Shown: positions 17,435 to 26,546 of the stretch, one piece after another
How the letters are laid out: every line of letters begins with the position of its first letter
Position numbering within the stretch: position 1 is the first letter of the stretch
Source of the DNA: Bacteroidaceae bacterium
GTDB lineage: Bacteria > Bacteroidota > Bacteroidia > Bacteroidales > Bacteroidaceae
Assembly (NCBI GenBank): GCA_017541025.1
Contig: JAFXZY010000011.1
Coordinates: 1 to 64,000 of the forward strand
Direction of reading: 5' to 3'
DNA: 64,000 bases
Program-made: the position numbers and the translations under genes
The notes under the pieces: generated by a model
The model's input: the letters and a program-made list of their open reading frames with translations, nothing else
What the model was told of the DNA's origin: nothing
Database searches by the model: none

Positions 17435-17466
17435 TTTGCTTTTTCTCTCACTTAATCGTAACTTTG
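17435..17466 (+). promoter_or_regulatory. Promoter of the FAH-porU-porV unit (TTTG, 20 bp, TAACTTTG)
   Basis: TTTG at 17435-17438 and TAACTTTG at 17459-17466 lie 8 bp before the ATG at 17474, so the leader would be very short or absent. The spacer ends CTTAATCG, nearly the same as in two other promoters of this window. Confidence 0.7.
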
Positions 17467-17473
17467 CAACGCA

Positions 17474-18091
17474 ATGAAGATATTTGGAATAGGAATGAAT
17501 TACATGGAGCACAATAAAGAGCTTCATGAAACGTTATTATATATAGAGGAGCCTGTTGTTTTCACAAAGGCGGATTCTTCTTTGCTTACGGGCGGCAAGC
17601 CGTTCTTTATCCCTGCCTATACCCGGCAGTGTGATTATGAGACAGAACTGGTGGTGCGCATCAATCATTTGGGCCGAAGTATACCCGAACGGTTTGCCCA
17701 TCGGTATTACGACGAGGTGTCCGTTGGAATTGATTTTACCGCTCGTGACATGCAGAAGTCCCTGCGTGAGAAAGGATTACCTTGGGACCTGTGCAAAGGC
17801 TTTGATGGAAGTGCCGTAGTAGGTGAATGGCTACCGCTAAAGACGGTGGGTGATGTGCAGAACTTGCATTTTCATCTGGATATAAACGGCAAGACCGTAC
17901 AAAGCGGGTTCACCGGCGATATGATTCACCATGTGGACAAACTGATTAGCTTCATCAGTCAGTTCTTCACGCTGAAGACAGGTGACATCATTTTTACCGG
18001 CACACCCGTAGGAGTAGGACCGGTTCACATAGATGATCACCTTGAGGGATACCTTGAGGAAAAGAAAGTTTTGGAATTCAATGTTAAGTGA
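17474..18091 (+). CDS. Fumarylacetoacetate hydrolase-family protein (acylpyruvase-like)
   Basis: This 205-residue protein has the FAH fold core. Metal ligands are visible as Glu56 and Glu58 in YETELVVRI and Asp87 in GIDFTARDMQ. Then come KGFDGSAVVGEW and the C-terminal GDIIFTGTPVGVGPV. Members of this size (YcgM, FAHD1-like) cleave acylpyruvates or decarboxylate oxaloacetate with Mg; which substrate is used here cannot be told. It lies 13 bp before porU on the same strand with no terminator, so the three genes are probably one transcript. The link to secretion may be only transcriptional. Confidence 0.88.
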   Translation: MKIFGIGMNYMEHNKELHETLLYIEEPVVFTKADSSLLTGGKPFFIPAYTRQCDYETELVVRINHLGRSIPERFAHRYYDEVSVGIDFTARDMQKSLREKGLPWDLCKGFDGSAVVGEWLPLKTVGDVQNLHFHLDINGKTVQSGFTGDMIHHVDKLISFISQFFTLKTGDIIFTGTPVGVGPVHIDDHLEGYLEEKKVLEFNVK

Positions 18092-18104
18092 TATATAGTT
18101 TGCA

Positions 18105-21100
18105 ATGAGACGCATTTTACAATACATACTGTCTGTTTTTATTGTTTTGCCTCTGATGGCTGAGGAAAACGGCAGATTAGAAATTACCAATCTTAATTGG
18201 AATGAGCTGAAGATAGACTCTGTTCTGCCAGTTTATACCGAGGTGGTTCCGCTTCAGACAGATTTTTCCCTGTATAATTACAGTGTGGTCATTGAATACC
18301 CTGAGTATGCTCCTCTGACCCAAAAGGAGACAGAGGAAGCTCTTAAATTTGACAGCCTGATTACGGAGAGGTTAAATGTGGAGAGTCATGTGGGTGTGTC
18401 TCGTGGAGAGGGTATGCTGGATATTGCCTTTGTGCCCATCATTCGTCGCGGTAGCTCGTACCTCAAACTTGTCAGTGCACAGATTGTGATTAATTCCACT
18501 CCTAAGCGTCTGCTTCGTCAAGCTCCTGCAGACAAGTCAAAGCGTTATGCCGCACATTCCAAGTTGCAGAAGGGGAGATGGGTGAAGATTTCAATTACCA
18601 CGGACGGTATGTACCGCCTTACCCGTACGGCTCTTAAGAATATGGGATTCTCCAATCCTTCCAAGGTACATCTGTATGGCTATGGAGGCCATTTGCAGAA
18701 TGAAGTTCTGTTTGTTGGAGAGGAATATGACGATATGGTGGAGGTGCCTCTCTATTACAGTTCCAAGCAGGATGCCTGGCTGTTCTGGGGCAACGGACTG
18801 ATATCATGGAATGGAGACGAGAGGGTAACCAACTTCTATGCCAATGCAGCTTATTATTTCCTGACGGAAGAGGATGGCGATGCTTCTTCCATACGAACTG
18901 AACCTTCATATACAGGAAGGCTGGACACCATTTACACCAACTTTACTGACCATGTCCTGTATGAGAAGGATGAGTATGCCTGGTTTCATGGTGGTCGCAG
19001 CCTGTTTGAGAATACCAATTATGCCAATATTAATTCTCATACCTATAGCCTTCAGACCATTGATCCGGAATACGAAGACAGTTTAACAACACTGAAGGTT
19101 GTTTTCTCAGCTTCCAATAAGACTCCTACCAAAATGACAACGTCGGTAAACGGAACACAGATGGGAACGATGTCGTTGGCGGCAACAGAAATATATATAT
19201 ACGGTACTGCTTCAACGGCCGTTTATGATTTGAGCAAGTTGGAGCGTACCAATAAATGGAATGTGCGTCTGACTTCAACAGCGGGCCAGAACGCACGCCT
19301 GGATTACCTGTCTCTCACTTATAAGAGAAAGCTAAAACCGTCTTCTGGTTATGTTGCCTTTAGTCAGATCCAACCAGTGGTGGCAGACAGCATTCTTGAT
19401 AAAGAAGGCCCTGGCGGTTGTAGGTTTGATATAGAAGGAAGCGGTCTTAAGGTAATGCGTATCGGTTGTCCCGGTGATTCTGCAACGATTATCGAAGGAA
19501 CGCAAAACGGCTCTGTATATTCTGTTGCAGTGGAAGATCCCACACGCCAGTATGTTGCCTTCGATGAAAGTTTTGAATTCCCAGAACCGTCAAACGCCGG
19601 AGTTATTGACAATCAGGACTTGCATGCCCTTGATAGCTTGGATATGGTCATTATCATTCCTTGCAGTGGTAAATTGTTAGACCAGGCAAAACGCTTGGTG
19701 GAGGCCCATGAGAAATATGACGGACTAAGATGTGCCATCGTTTATGCCAATCAGGTATATAACGAATTCTCCAGCGGAACGCCTGACGCAACAGCTTATC
19801 GTCGTCTCATGAAGATGCTGTATGACAAGGCGGAGAACATAGATGATGCGCCAAAATACCTGCTTCTCTTTGGAGATGCAGCTTGGGATAACCGAATGGT
19901 AAGTATCCAGTGGAGGAAATACTCGCCTGATGACTATCTGCTTTGCTATCCCAGCGAGAACAGTTTCAGCGATACCAGAAGCTTTGTGATGGAAGATTAC
20001 TTTGGATTGCTGGACGATGGCGAAGGAACAAATGTACTTAGGGACAAGCCCGATTTGGGAATAGGCAGGTTCCCTGTAACTACAAGTGCTGATGCCAAGG
20101 TTATGGTGGACAAGACCATATCTTATCTGAGCAGAGAGAATGCCGGCGAATGGAAGAACCTGATTTATCTGCTGGGTGATGACGGCGATGAGAACCAACA
20201 CATGAGATATGCCGATGATGTAGCAGAACAGGTTAAGGCTATCAATCCTGCAATGGAAGTTCGCAAGATTATGTGGGATGCCTATAGGATAGAGAGTACT
20301 GGCAGCAACCTTTCATATCCCACCTGTACAAGGGATATCAAACAGGTGATGAAGGACGGTGCCTTGGTGATCAATTATGTAGGTCATGCTGCTACATACG
20401 GTATGAGCCACGAGTTTGTGCTCCGTGTAAGTGACTTTGCCGAGCCTTGTGGTGACAATCTGGCCCTATGGGTAACTGCTGCCTGTGATGTAATGCCTTT
20501 CGACGGTCAGGTGGAGAATATGGGTGAGACGGCTGTCCTGAATCCTAAAGGCGGTGCTTTGGCATTCTATGGAACAGCCCGTACCGTATATGCTACCCAG
20601 AACTTGTATATGAACCGCTACTTCATGAGGTATCTGTTTGGTACAGATGCTAAAGGAAGAAGATATAAGGTAGGCGATGCAATCCGTCTGGCCAAGAATG
20701 CGCTTATAATCGGCAATATGGAATCGTCTTACCGTGAGAACAAATTACAGTACGCTTTGCTTGGCGATCCGTCGCTGGAGTTTGGAGAACCTACACAGAA
20801 GGTAATCCTTGACAGTATAAACGGTTCAAGCCTCAAGTCCTCCAATATTCCCCTTAAGGCAGGTCAGCGTGTTCGTCTGACAGGTCACCTTGCTGATGCT
20901 AAAGGGGATTTGAAAACGGATTTTACAGGAACCATGGCAGCCCGCATGTATGACAACGAGGAAACCATTACCTGCCATAACAATCAGGGTGCCACTCGTG
21001 TCTTCACTTATGAAGACCGTACCAATATCTATACCTGTCAGGATAGTGTTGTGAATGGAAAGTTCGACCTTGAGTTCGTCATCCCCATTGATATCAATAA

Positions 21101-21878
21101 CAGTAACGAAGCAGGCCGGTTCGCCTTCTATGCCCTGAATAATGAACGTAACATGGAGGCTAACGGCTACAACGAGAAATTCCTTTTGGGAGGAAAGGGT
21201 GAAGTGGCATCGGATACCATAGGACCTCATATTCAGGCTGGATTGAATGGTGTGGAGTTTGAAAATGGAGGTGTTGTGAACAAGACACCATACTTCGTAG
21301 CTAAACTGGAGGACGAAAGCGGTATTAATTACAGCGGAAACGGAATCGGACATGATTTGGTTCTATGTGTGGACAATGATGTGAACCTGACTTATAGCCT
21401 GAACAATTACTATGTACAGGACTTTGGCGACTTTACCCGTGGAACCGTTTCTTATGTGTTGCCGGAGTTAGAGTCTGGTTCTCACACGCTTACTTTCCGT
21501 GCGTGGGATGTTCTCAACAATACCAATGCCGTAAGTCTGGACTTCGTGGTAGATCCTACTGTTGCCCCCAACATGTTTAACCTTACGGCCAGCCAGAATC
21601 CCGCTCGCACCAGTACTAATTTCCTTATCTCCTATGACCTGGTCGGTACCGAATGTAACTTTACGCTTGAGGTCTTTGACTTCTCGGGCAGAAGGGTTTG
21701 GTATCACCAAGAACAGGGCAGTTCTCCCAGCGGATTATACACTGTTCCTTGGAATCTGTGTACCAATGCCGGAGCCAAATTATTTACAGGTATTTACTTC
21801 TATCGCTGTCAAATGACGTGCGGCAATAGCAAGAAAGTGTCAAAAACGCAAAAAATTGTTATTTTAAACAATAAATAA
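18105..21878 (+). CDS. porU: Type IX secretion system sortase PorU (peptidase C25)
   Basis: PorU is the cell-surface cysteine peptidase that cuts the C-terminal signal from type IX cargo and transfers the cargo to an anchor such as A-LPS. The 1257-residue protein has a signal peptide (ending near MAEENG) and a long beta-rich N-terminal region with MYRLTRTALKNMGF, followed by the C25 catalytic domain. The predicted catalytic His761 is in NYVGHAATYG and Cys794 in WVTAACDVMPFDG. A C-terminal immunoglobulin-like domain ends in a T9SS-type tail (LEVFDFSGRRVW through KLFTGIYFYRCQM). In P. gingivalis porU and porV are also adjacent. The family match is strong from length, active-site pair and neighbour. 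Confidence 0.93.
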   Translation: MRRILQYILSVFIVLPLMAEENGRLEITNLNWNELKIDSVLPVYTEVVPLQTDFSLYNYSVVIEYPEYAPLTQKETEEALKFDSLITERLNVESHVGVSRGEGMLDIAFVPIIRRGSSYLKLVSAQIVINSTPKRLLRQAPADKSKRYAAHSKLQKGRWVKISITTDGMYRLTRTALKNMGFSNPSKVHLYGYGGHLQNEVLFVGEEYDDMVEVPLYYSSKQDAWLFWGNGLISWNGDERVTNFYANAAYYFLTEEDGDASSIRTEPSYTGRLDTIYTNFTDHVLYEKDEYAWFHGGRSLFENTNYANINSHTYSLQTIDPEYEDSLTTLKVVFSASNKTPTKMTTSVNGTQMGTMSLAATEIYIYGTASTAVYDLSKLERTNKWNVRLTSTAGQNARLDYLSLTYKRKLKPSSGYVAFSQIQPVVADSILDKEGPGGCRFDIEGSGLKVMRIGCPGDSATIIEGTQNGSVYSVAVEDPTRQYVAFDESFEFPEPSNAGVIDNQDLHALDSLDMVIIIPCSGKLLDQAKRLVEAHEKYDGLRCAIVYANQVYNEFSSGTPDATAYRRLMKMLYDKAENIDDAPKYLLLFGDAAWDNRMVSIQWRKYSPDDYLLCYPSENSFSDTRSFVMEDYFGLLDDGEGTNVLRDKPDLGIGRFPVTTSADAKVMVDKTISYLSRENAGEWKNLIYLLGDDGDENQHMRYADDVAEQVKAINPAMEVRKIMWDAYRIESTGSNLSYPTCTRDIKQVMKDGALVINYVGHAATYGMSHEFVLRVSDFAEPCGDNLALWVTAACDVMPFDGQVENMGETAVLNPKGGALAFYGTARTVYATQNLYMNRYFMRYLFGTDAKGRRYKVGDAIRLAKNALIIGNMESSYRENKLQYALLGDPSLEFGEPTQKVILDSINGSSLKSSNIPLKAGQRVRLTGHLADAKGDLKTDFTGTMAARMYDNEETITCHNNQGATRVFTYEDRTNIYTCQDSVVNGKFDLEFVIPIDINNSNEAGRFAFYALNNERNMEANGYNEKFLLGGKGEVASDTIGPHIQAGLNGVEFENGGVVNKTPYFVAKLEDESGINYSGNGIGHDLVLCVDNDVNLTYSLNNYYVQDFGDFTRGTVSYVLPELESGSHTLTFRAWDVLNNTNAVSLDFVVDPTVAPNMFNLTASQNPARTSTNFLISYDLVGTECNFTLEVFDFSGRRVWYHQEQGSSPSGLYTVPWNLCTNAGAKLFTGIYFYRCQMTCGNSKKVSKTQKIVILNNK

Positions 21879-21902
21879 GGGAAAACAGAGTTTTTATATT
21901 GT

Positions 21903-23087
21903 ATGCGAACGACAAATTATAATAAGATAACTCTGCTTTTGGCTGTGCTGCTCAGCGTCACAGCCACAAAAGCCCAGGATGTGAAGAATGTCTTCAATCC
22001 CGAACAGTATGGTGTTACATCATTGGCCATTGCTCCTGATGCCCGTGGCGGTTCTATGGGTGATATCGGTGCTGCTACAGAGGCTGATATATATGCTCAG
22101 TATTGGAATCCTGCCAAGTATCCTTTCAATGTGGCTCGTGCTGGAGTAGGTATCAGCTACACACCTTGGTTGCGTAAAATTGTAAATGATATCAATCTGG
22201 CTAATATAACGGGCTTCTACCGTATCGGTGACTATTCGGCCGTATCAGCTTCATTGAGATACTTCAGTCTGGGTGAGGTTTATCTTAGCGAGATGGAAGA
22301 TATGACCATCAAACCCTACGAGTTGGCTGTTGATGTAGGTTATAGCCGTATGCTCAGCCAGTGCTTCTCAATGGGTGTAAACCTGCGTTTCATCTATTCT
22401 GATATCAAGTACGATTATACATCTGAGAGTAGTGCCGGCAAGGCCTTTGCTGCCGATATTGCCATGTATCGTTTAGGCTACTTTATGCTGGGTAATCGCG
22501 AATGCAGCTTGGGCTGGGGTATTAATATCAGTAATATTGGTACCAAGATAGCATTTGGTGGCTCTGACGATGCTGAGTTTATTCCCACGAACTTACGTTT
22601 AGGTTTGAACTTTACTGTTCCTTTTAATGAGTACAATAAATTCAGTATTGCCCTTGATGCCAATAAACTGTTGATTCCTACTTATCCAAAGCAGGAGGAA
22701 GGAGAGGCTGAGAATGATTATCTCGATCGTGTACAACGCGATTATTACGATATCTCTCCTATTGCAGGTATCTTCAAGAGTTTTGGTGATGCTCCCGGCG
22801 GATTCAAGGAAGAGATGCAGGAGATCCGTTGGAGTGTTGGCGCCGAATACACCTATAACGATCGTTTCATGCTTCGTGCCGGATATCATCATGAGTCGGA
22901 AAACAAGGGTAACCGTAAGTACTTCACCGTTGGTGCCGGTTTCCACATGAGTGTATTTACCATTGATGCTGCTTACTGCTTTAGTACGGCACAGACCAAC
23001 CCCTTGGACCAGACTATGCGATTCTCACTTGGTTTCGACCTCGATGGAATGCGTGACCTGTTCGGAAAAATGAGAAGGAGGAGATAA
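21903..23087 (+). CDS. porV: Type IX secretion outer-membrane protein PorV
   Basis: PorV (LptO) is a FadL-like outer-membrane beta barrel that collects cargo from the translocon and presents it to PorU. The 394-residue product has a signal peptide of about 25 residues ending in KAQ. The PorV N-terminal signature GVTSLAIAPDARGGSMGDIGAATEADIYAQYWNPAKY is present in order. Alternating amphipathic strands follow, and it ends with a strand and a basic tail (GKMRRRR). It lies 24 bp after porU, as in other Bacteroidales. With porU it implies a working type IX system, which agrees with the C-terminal tails on several secreted proteins here. Confidence 0.95.
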   Translation: MRTTNYNKITLLLAVLLSVTATKAQDVKNVFNPEQYGVTSLAIAPDARGGSMGDIGAATEADIYAQYWNPAKYPFNVARAGVGISYTPWLRKIVNDINLANITGFYRIGDYSAVSASLRYFSLGEVYLSEMEDMTIKPYELAVDVGYSRMLSQCFSMGVNLRFIYSDIKYDYTSESSAGKAFAADIAMYRLGYFMLGNRECSLGWGINISNIGTKIAFGGSDDAEFIPTNLRLGLNFTVPFNEYNKFSIALDANKLLIPTYPKQEEGEAENDYLDRVQRDYYDISPIAGIFKSFGDAPGGFKEEMQEIRWSVGAEYTYNDRFMLRAGYHHESENKGNRKYFTVGAGFHMSVFTIDAAYCFSTAQTNPLDQTMRFSLGFDLDGMRDLFGKMRRRR

Positions 23088-23101
23088 AAGTAGGCAGTAA
23101 A

Positions 23102-23581
23102 CTATTGTTTCTCTATCAGCACAGTAGCATAAGCTGAAATCCCTTCTTCGCGGCCAGTAAAACCTAATTTTTCTGTTGTGGTGGCTTTGACGCTGATATC
23201 ATCTGCGTCTATGCCCATCACCTCAGCCATACATTCCTGCATAGCGGGGATGTGGGCTTTCAGTTTGGGACGTTCGGCACAGACAGTAGCGTCAATGTTT
23301 CCTACCTGATACCCTTTCGTGGCTATTAACTCAACGGTTTTACGGAGTAGAATTTTGCTGTCGATGTTATGGAACTCAGCGCTGTTATCTGGGAAATGAT
23401 AACCTATGTCGCGCATATTGGCAGCTCCCAAAAGAGCATCACAGATGGCATGAATCAATACGTCGGCATCGCTGTGTCCCAACAGACCATGGGTGTGTTC
23501 CAGGCGAATGCCACCCAACCAAAGTTCACGACCTTCTACCAACTGGTGAACGTCGAATCCAAAACCTACTCTAATCTTCAT
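23102..23581 (-). CDS. ispF: 2-C-methyl-D-erythritol 2,4-cyclodiphosphate synthase
   Basis: IspF makes the cyclic diphosphate of the non-mevalonate isoprenoid pathway; the same pathway enzyme Dxr is encoded at 29065-30210. The 159-residue product shows GFGFDVHQL (zinc ligands Asp and His), LLGHSDADVLIHAICDALLGA, and the C-terminal KATTTEKLGFTGREEGI signature. It is last in a minus-strand group after nadD and converges on porV with a 14-bp gap. A palindromic element sits between it and nadD. Confidence 0.96.
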   Translation of the reverse strand: MKIRVGFGFDVHQLVEGRELWLGGIRLEHTHGLLGHSDADVLIHAICDALLGAANMRDIGYHFPDNSAEFHNIDSKILLRKTVELIATKGYQVGNIDATVCAERPKLKAHIPAMQECMAEVMGIDADDISVKATTTEKLGFTGREEGISAYATVLIEKQ

Positions 23582-23595
23582 AATATATACTTCAA

Positions 23596-23630
23596 AAGCC
23601 TTCCCCTTTCCCCTCCCAAGGAGGGGTGAA
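23596..23630 (-). repeat. Palindromic GC-rich element, intergenic copy (nadD-ispF)
   Basis: The core CCCCTCCCAAGGAGGGG at 23610-23626 is preceded by AAAGCCTTCCCC, matching the consensus of the element family found inside cca, cobT, nadD and cbiHC. Confidence 0.7.
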
Positions 23631-23663
23631 TTGTGGTGCTCTTGTTAATTAGTTTGTCATTCA

Positions 23664-24305
23664 TTATTTTATCTGCCCCCCCTCATGGTTCCCCCCTCTT
23701 TGGGACGGGCTGGGGGAGGCTTTGTAGTATCCCTTTTTCTTTATTTCATCCCATACAGCGGGAGGGAGCCCCTCGCCGTGATAGGTCGGGTTGGTGATCT
23801 TTTCCCTGATTTCAGTGCTGCTGATGTCAATAAGGGGCGTGTCGGCTATGATAACACCTGCAGGAATATCCTTCAGCTCAAATCCTGGTCTGGGATAGAC
23901 TATCACCTGGTGATGTGCCAATATTTCCTTGTACTTGTACCAATGCGGGAAACGTTCCCAGTTGTCGGCTCCAATGACGAGGACGAACTCACGTTCCGGG
24001 TAATCCTGACGCAGATGCTCCAGCGTGTGAACCATATATGAGGGGCGAGGTAGGTGGAACTCGTAGTCGCTGGCCTTCATGTGTGGGATACCCCTGACAG
24101 CAAGCGTGGCCAGTTTCAACCGGGCATTATCGTCTAACAGTTTCTGGTTCACCTTGAAGGGATTCTGCGGAGAGACCAATAGCCACATCTCATCCACAAG
24201 ATGTGTGTCCAGCAGCGCTTGGCTTAATTGGATATGCCCTATGTGGATAGGGTTGAAACTACCTCCGTAGAGACCGGTCTTTATTGAACATTGAACATTG
24301 AACAT
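23664..24305 (-). CDS. nadD: Nicotinate-nucleotide adenylyltransferase
   Basis: NadD adenylates nicotinate mononucleotide in NAD synthesis. The nucleotidyltransferase motif GSFNPIHIGH lies at residues about 15-24, and the C-terminal ISSTEIREKI motif is present. Two ends are unusual. The only in-frame ATG before the conserved region (24305) lies inside a 7-bp tandem repeat, giving the leader MFNVQCSIK. The C-terminus after KKGYYKAS is encoded by a palindromic repeat element, giving PSPSQRGGNHEGGQIK. The enzyme core of about 185 residues is intact, so it is probably functional. It follows gmk in the yicC-gmk-nadD-ispF group. Confidence 0.93.
   Translation of the reverse strand: MFNVQCSIKTGLYGGSFNPIHIGHIQLSQALLDTHLVDEMWLLVSPQNPFKVNQKLLDDNARLKLATLAVRGIPHMKASDYEFHLPRPSYMVHTLEHLRQDYPEREFVLVIGADNWERFPHWYKYKEILAHHQVIVYPRPGFELKDIPAGVIIADTPLIDISSTEIREKITNPTYHGEGLPPAVWDEIKKKGYYKASPSPSQRGGNHEGGQIK
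23683..23725 (-). repeat. Palindromic element inside the 3' end of nadD
   Basis: On the minus strand the copy begins AAAGCCTCCCCCAGCC and runs into a GGGACG..GGGGGG arm. It encodes KASPSPSQRGG at the extreme C-terminus of NadD. Confidence 0.7.
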
Positions 24306-24317
24306 TGAACATTGAAC
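24283..24317 (-). repeat. Heptamer tandem repeat at the gmk-nadD junction
   Basis: Five consecutive copies of ATTGAAC (minus strand GTTCAAT) run from just past the gmk stop into nadD. Each copy offers an ATG, at 24319, 24312, 24305, 24298 and 24291. Only 24305 is in the nadD frame. Confidence 0.9.
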
Positions 24318-24318
24318 A

Positions 24319-24891
24319 TTAGGAGGCCAGGAATTCCCTCAGAATCCTGACAGCTTCCTGTTTTGCTGTTTCCAAATCATCGTTTACCAGGATTCGGTCG
24401 AACTGAGGGGCAAAACTCATCTCGTATGCTGCTTTGCTCAGACGTATCTGTATCTGTTCGGCAGAATCGGTATTGCGGCCTTCCAGTCTGCGGCGCAATT
24501 CCTCAATGCTGGGTGGCTGGATAAATAGGCTTAAGGCCCGGTCGCCATAATACCTCTTTATATTACAGCCACCTTTTACATCTACATCAAAGACCACGTT
24601 CTGCCCGGCTTCCAACTGCTTCTCAACCTGTTCCTTTAGCGTGCCGTAGAAACGATCGGGATATACCTCTTCATATTCCAGGAATTCGTTATTCTGAATA
24701 CGCTGTCGGAACTCTTCGGGCGAGAGAAAGAAATACTCCACTCCATGCTTTTCCTCACCGCGTGGTGGTCGGCTGGTGGCGCTGATGCTGAAGGCCAGCT
24801 TAAACTCTGGGTGTTCCTTCATCAAATACTGAACAATCGTACTTTTTCCGCTACCACTTGGGGCAGAAACAATAATTAGCCTCCCCCCCAT
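24319..24891 (-). CDS. gmk: Guanylate kinase
   Basis: Gmk phosphorylates GMP to GDP. The 190-residue product has the P-loop SAPSGSGKST near residue 10 and the GMP-binding SISATSRPPRGEEKHGVEYFF. The DVDVKGGCNIKRYY, LFIQPPSIEELRRRLEGR and ILVNDDLETA segments follow in the usual order. The start follows the yicC stop by one base and the stop TAA runs directly into the heptamer repeat that carries the nadD start. Confidence 0.96.
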   Translation of the reverse strand: MGGRLIIVSAPSGSGKSTIVQYLMKEHPEFKLAFSISATSRPPRGEEKHGVEYFFLSPEEFRQRIQNNEFLEYEEVYPDRFYGTLKEQVEKQLEAGQNVVFDVDVKGGCNIKRYYGDRALSLFIQPPSIEELRRRLEGRNTDSAEQIQIRLSKAAYEMSFAPQFDRILVNDDLETAKQEAVRILREFLAS

Positions 24892-24892
24892 A

Positions 24893-25768
24893 TTACATCA
24901 CATTAAGAACTTGTTCCTTAATCTGCTCTAACTCGTCTTTCATCTTTACCACGATGTTCTGCATTTCGGCCTGATTGCTCTTGCTGCCCGTAGTATTGAT
25001 TTCGCGGCCCATTTCCTGAGCGATAAAGCCCAGTTTCTTACCCTGTCCGTGGCCTTCCTCCATTGTCTGACGGAAATAATGCAGATGGTTGGTCAGACGT
25101 TGCTTCTCCTCGTTGATATCTAACTTCTCAATGTAGTAAATCATCTCTTGCTCCAGACGGTTACGGTCATATTCCACTTCGGGGATAGCTTGCAGAGCAT
25201 CTACCAGTTTCTGGCGAATTTTCTCCGTACGACTTGTCTCGTATGGCTCGATGCTGGCTAGCAGAGCAGCTATATTGTCCAGTTTCTCCTCAAACTTCTT
25301 CTGCAAAGCCACACCTTCCTGTTTACGGAAGTCCACCAATTGCTGTATGGCTTTCTCCACAACGCTTTTGGCAACGGCCCATTCCTCTTCTGTCAGTTCC
25401 TGAATATCAGTTTTGTTCAAGACATCGGGCATACGTAACAGAACGGTCCAGATGTCCTCTGGTTTGTCAATGTCGTATTTCTCGGCAATGTCTGTAATTT
25501 GTTTGTAGTAATTGGCTACCAGTTCACCGTTTATAGAGGCTGCGTTTTGGGCTTCTGTCTGCTCTATCCAAAGATTGAACTCAACTTTTCCGCGTTCAAG
25601 TGCTTGCGCAATGAGAGCACGCACTTCCATCTCCTTTTCCCGGTAGATGGGAGCCAGTCGGGTGGACAGATCCAGCGCTTTACTATTCAGTGATTTTACC
25701 TCTGCATTTATCTTTTTTCCTTGGAATTCGGCCGAGGCTTTTCCGTATCCCGTCATTGATTGTATCAT
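24893..25768 (-). CDS. YicC-family endoribonuclease
   Basis: YicC/YloC proteins are stress-related endoribonucleases or RNase adaptors. The 291-residue product begins MIQSMTGYGKASAEF, the family signature, followed by NAEVKSLNSKALDLSTRLAP. It ends with the C-terminal DUF1732-type region, with RLTNHLHYFRQTMEEG, GKKLGFIAQEMGREINTTGSKSNQAEMQNIVVKMKDELEQIKEQVLNV in order. I place the start at the ATG at 25768: the longer frame to 25810 would run through the -7 box at 25788-25795. The adjacent gmk is the conserved neighbour of yicC in many bacteria. Confidence 0.92.
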   Translation of the reverse strand: MIQSMTGYGKASAEFQGKKINAEVKSLNSKALDLSTRLAPIYREKEMEVRALIAQALERGKVEFNLWIEQTEAQNAASINGELVANYYKQITDIAEKYDIDKPEDIWTVLLRMPDVLNKTDIQELTEEEWAVAKSVVEKAIQQLVDFRKQEGVALQKKFEEKLDNIAALLASIEPYETSRTEKIRQKLVDALQAIPEVEYDRNRLEQEMIYYIEKLDINEEKQRLTNHLHYFRQTMEEGHGQGKKLGFIAQEMGREINTTGSKSNQAEMQNIVVKMKDELEQIKEQVLNVM

Positions 25769-25787
25769 ATTTTTCAACAATTTTCTG

Positions 25788-25825
25788 CAAAAGTACGGAA
25801 ATAATGGCAAAAAATAGTAATTTTG
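25788..25825. promoter_or_regulatory. Divergent promoters of yicC and tsaB
   Basis: Minus-strand TACTTTTG at 25788-25795 and plus-strand TAATTTTG at 25818-25825 are -7 boxes placed 20 bp before yicC and 29 bp before tsaB. They drive the two housekeeping operons in opposite directions. Confidence 0.6.
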
Positions 25826-25853
25826 TGGCGAAATTTAAATGTAAGTTCAACGA

Positions 25854-26546
25854 ATGTCCTGTATTCTACATATAGAGACCAGCACAAATGTGTGTTCGGT
25901 CGCCCTTAGCGAAGATGGGAAACTCCTTTATCACCAGGAGGATTTTGATGGTCCCGGCCATTCAGAGTCCTCTGGCGTGTACGTTGATGAGGCCCTTTCT
26001 TTTGCCAATAGTCATGCTATCCCTGTGGATGCGGTTGCTGTCAGCATGGGACCTGGCAGCTATACGGGTTTAAGGATAGGCGTTTCTCTGGCTAAAGGCG
26101 TTTGTTACGGACGTGCTTTGCCGCTGATTGCTGTTCCAACACTGAAGGTGTTGTCTGTGCCTGTCCTTCTTGGAAAGGAAGAACTCCCGGAAGATGCATT
26201 GCTGGTTCCGATGATAGATGCTCGTAGGATGGAAGTCTATTCTGCCGTTTATGACCGTTCCTTGAAAGAGATTCGTTCCACTCAGGCCGATGTGGTGACT
26301 GCGGAAACCTATCTTGAGTATCTGGATAAAGGTCCTGTCTTTTTCTTTGGCAACGGAGCCCGGAAGTGTCAGGCTGTCATACAGCATCCCAATGCCCATT
26401 TTATTGATGGCATCCACCCTTTGGCTAAGAATATGTTTCCGCTTGCCGAGCGTAGCATGTACTTGAAGGAGTTTCAGGATGTGGCATACTTTGAACCCTA
26501 TTATCTGAAAGAATTTATAGCTATTAAATCAAAACCATTATTGTAA
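25854..26546 (+). CDS. tsaB: tRNA threonylcarbamoyladenosine biosynthesis protein TsaB
   Basis: TsaB supports TsaD in making t6A37 on tRNAs that read ANN codons. The 230-residue product starts ILHIETSTNVCSVAL, an ASKHA-fold phosphate loop, followed by the conserved VAVSMGPGSYTGLRIGVSLAKGV. The C-terminal half is divergent, as usual. It is the first gene of the long plus-strand operon that continues to cca, and its stop overlaps the next ATG as TAATG. Confidence 0.94.
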   Translation: MSCILHIETSTNVCSVALSEDGKLLYHQEDFDGPGHSESSGVYVDEALSFANSHAIPVDAVAVSMGPGSYTGLRIGVSLAKGVCYGRALPLIAVPTLKVLSVPVLLGKEELPEDALLVPMIDARRMEVYSAVYDRSLKEIRSTQADVVTAETYLEYLDKGPVFFFGNGARKCQAVIQHPNAHFIDGIHPLAKNMFPLAERSMYLKEFQDVAYFEPYYLKEFIAIKSKPLL

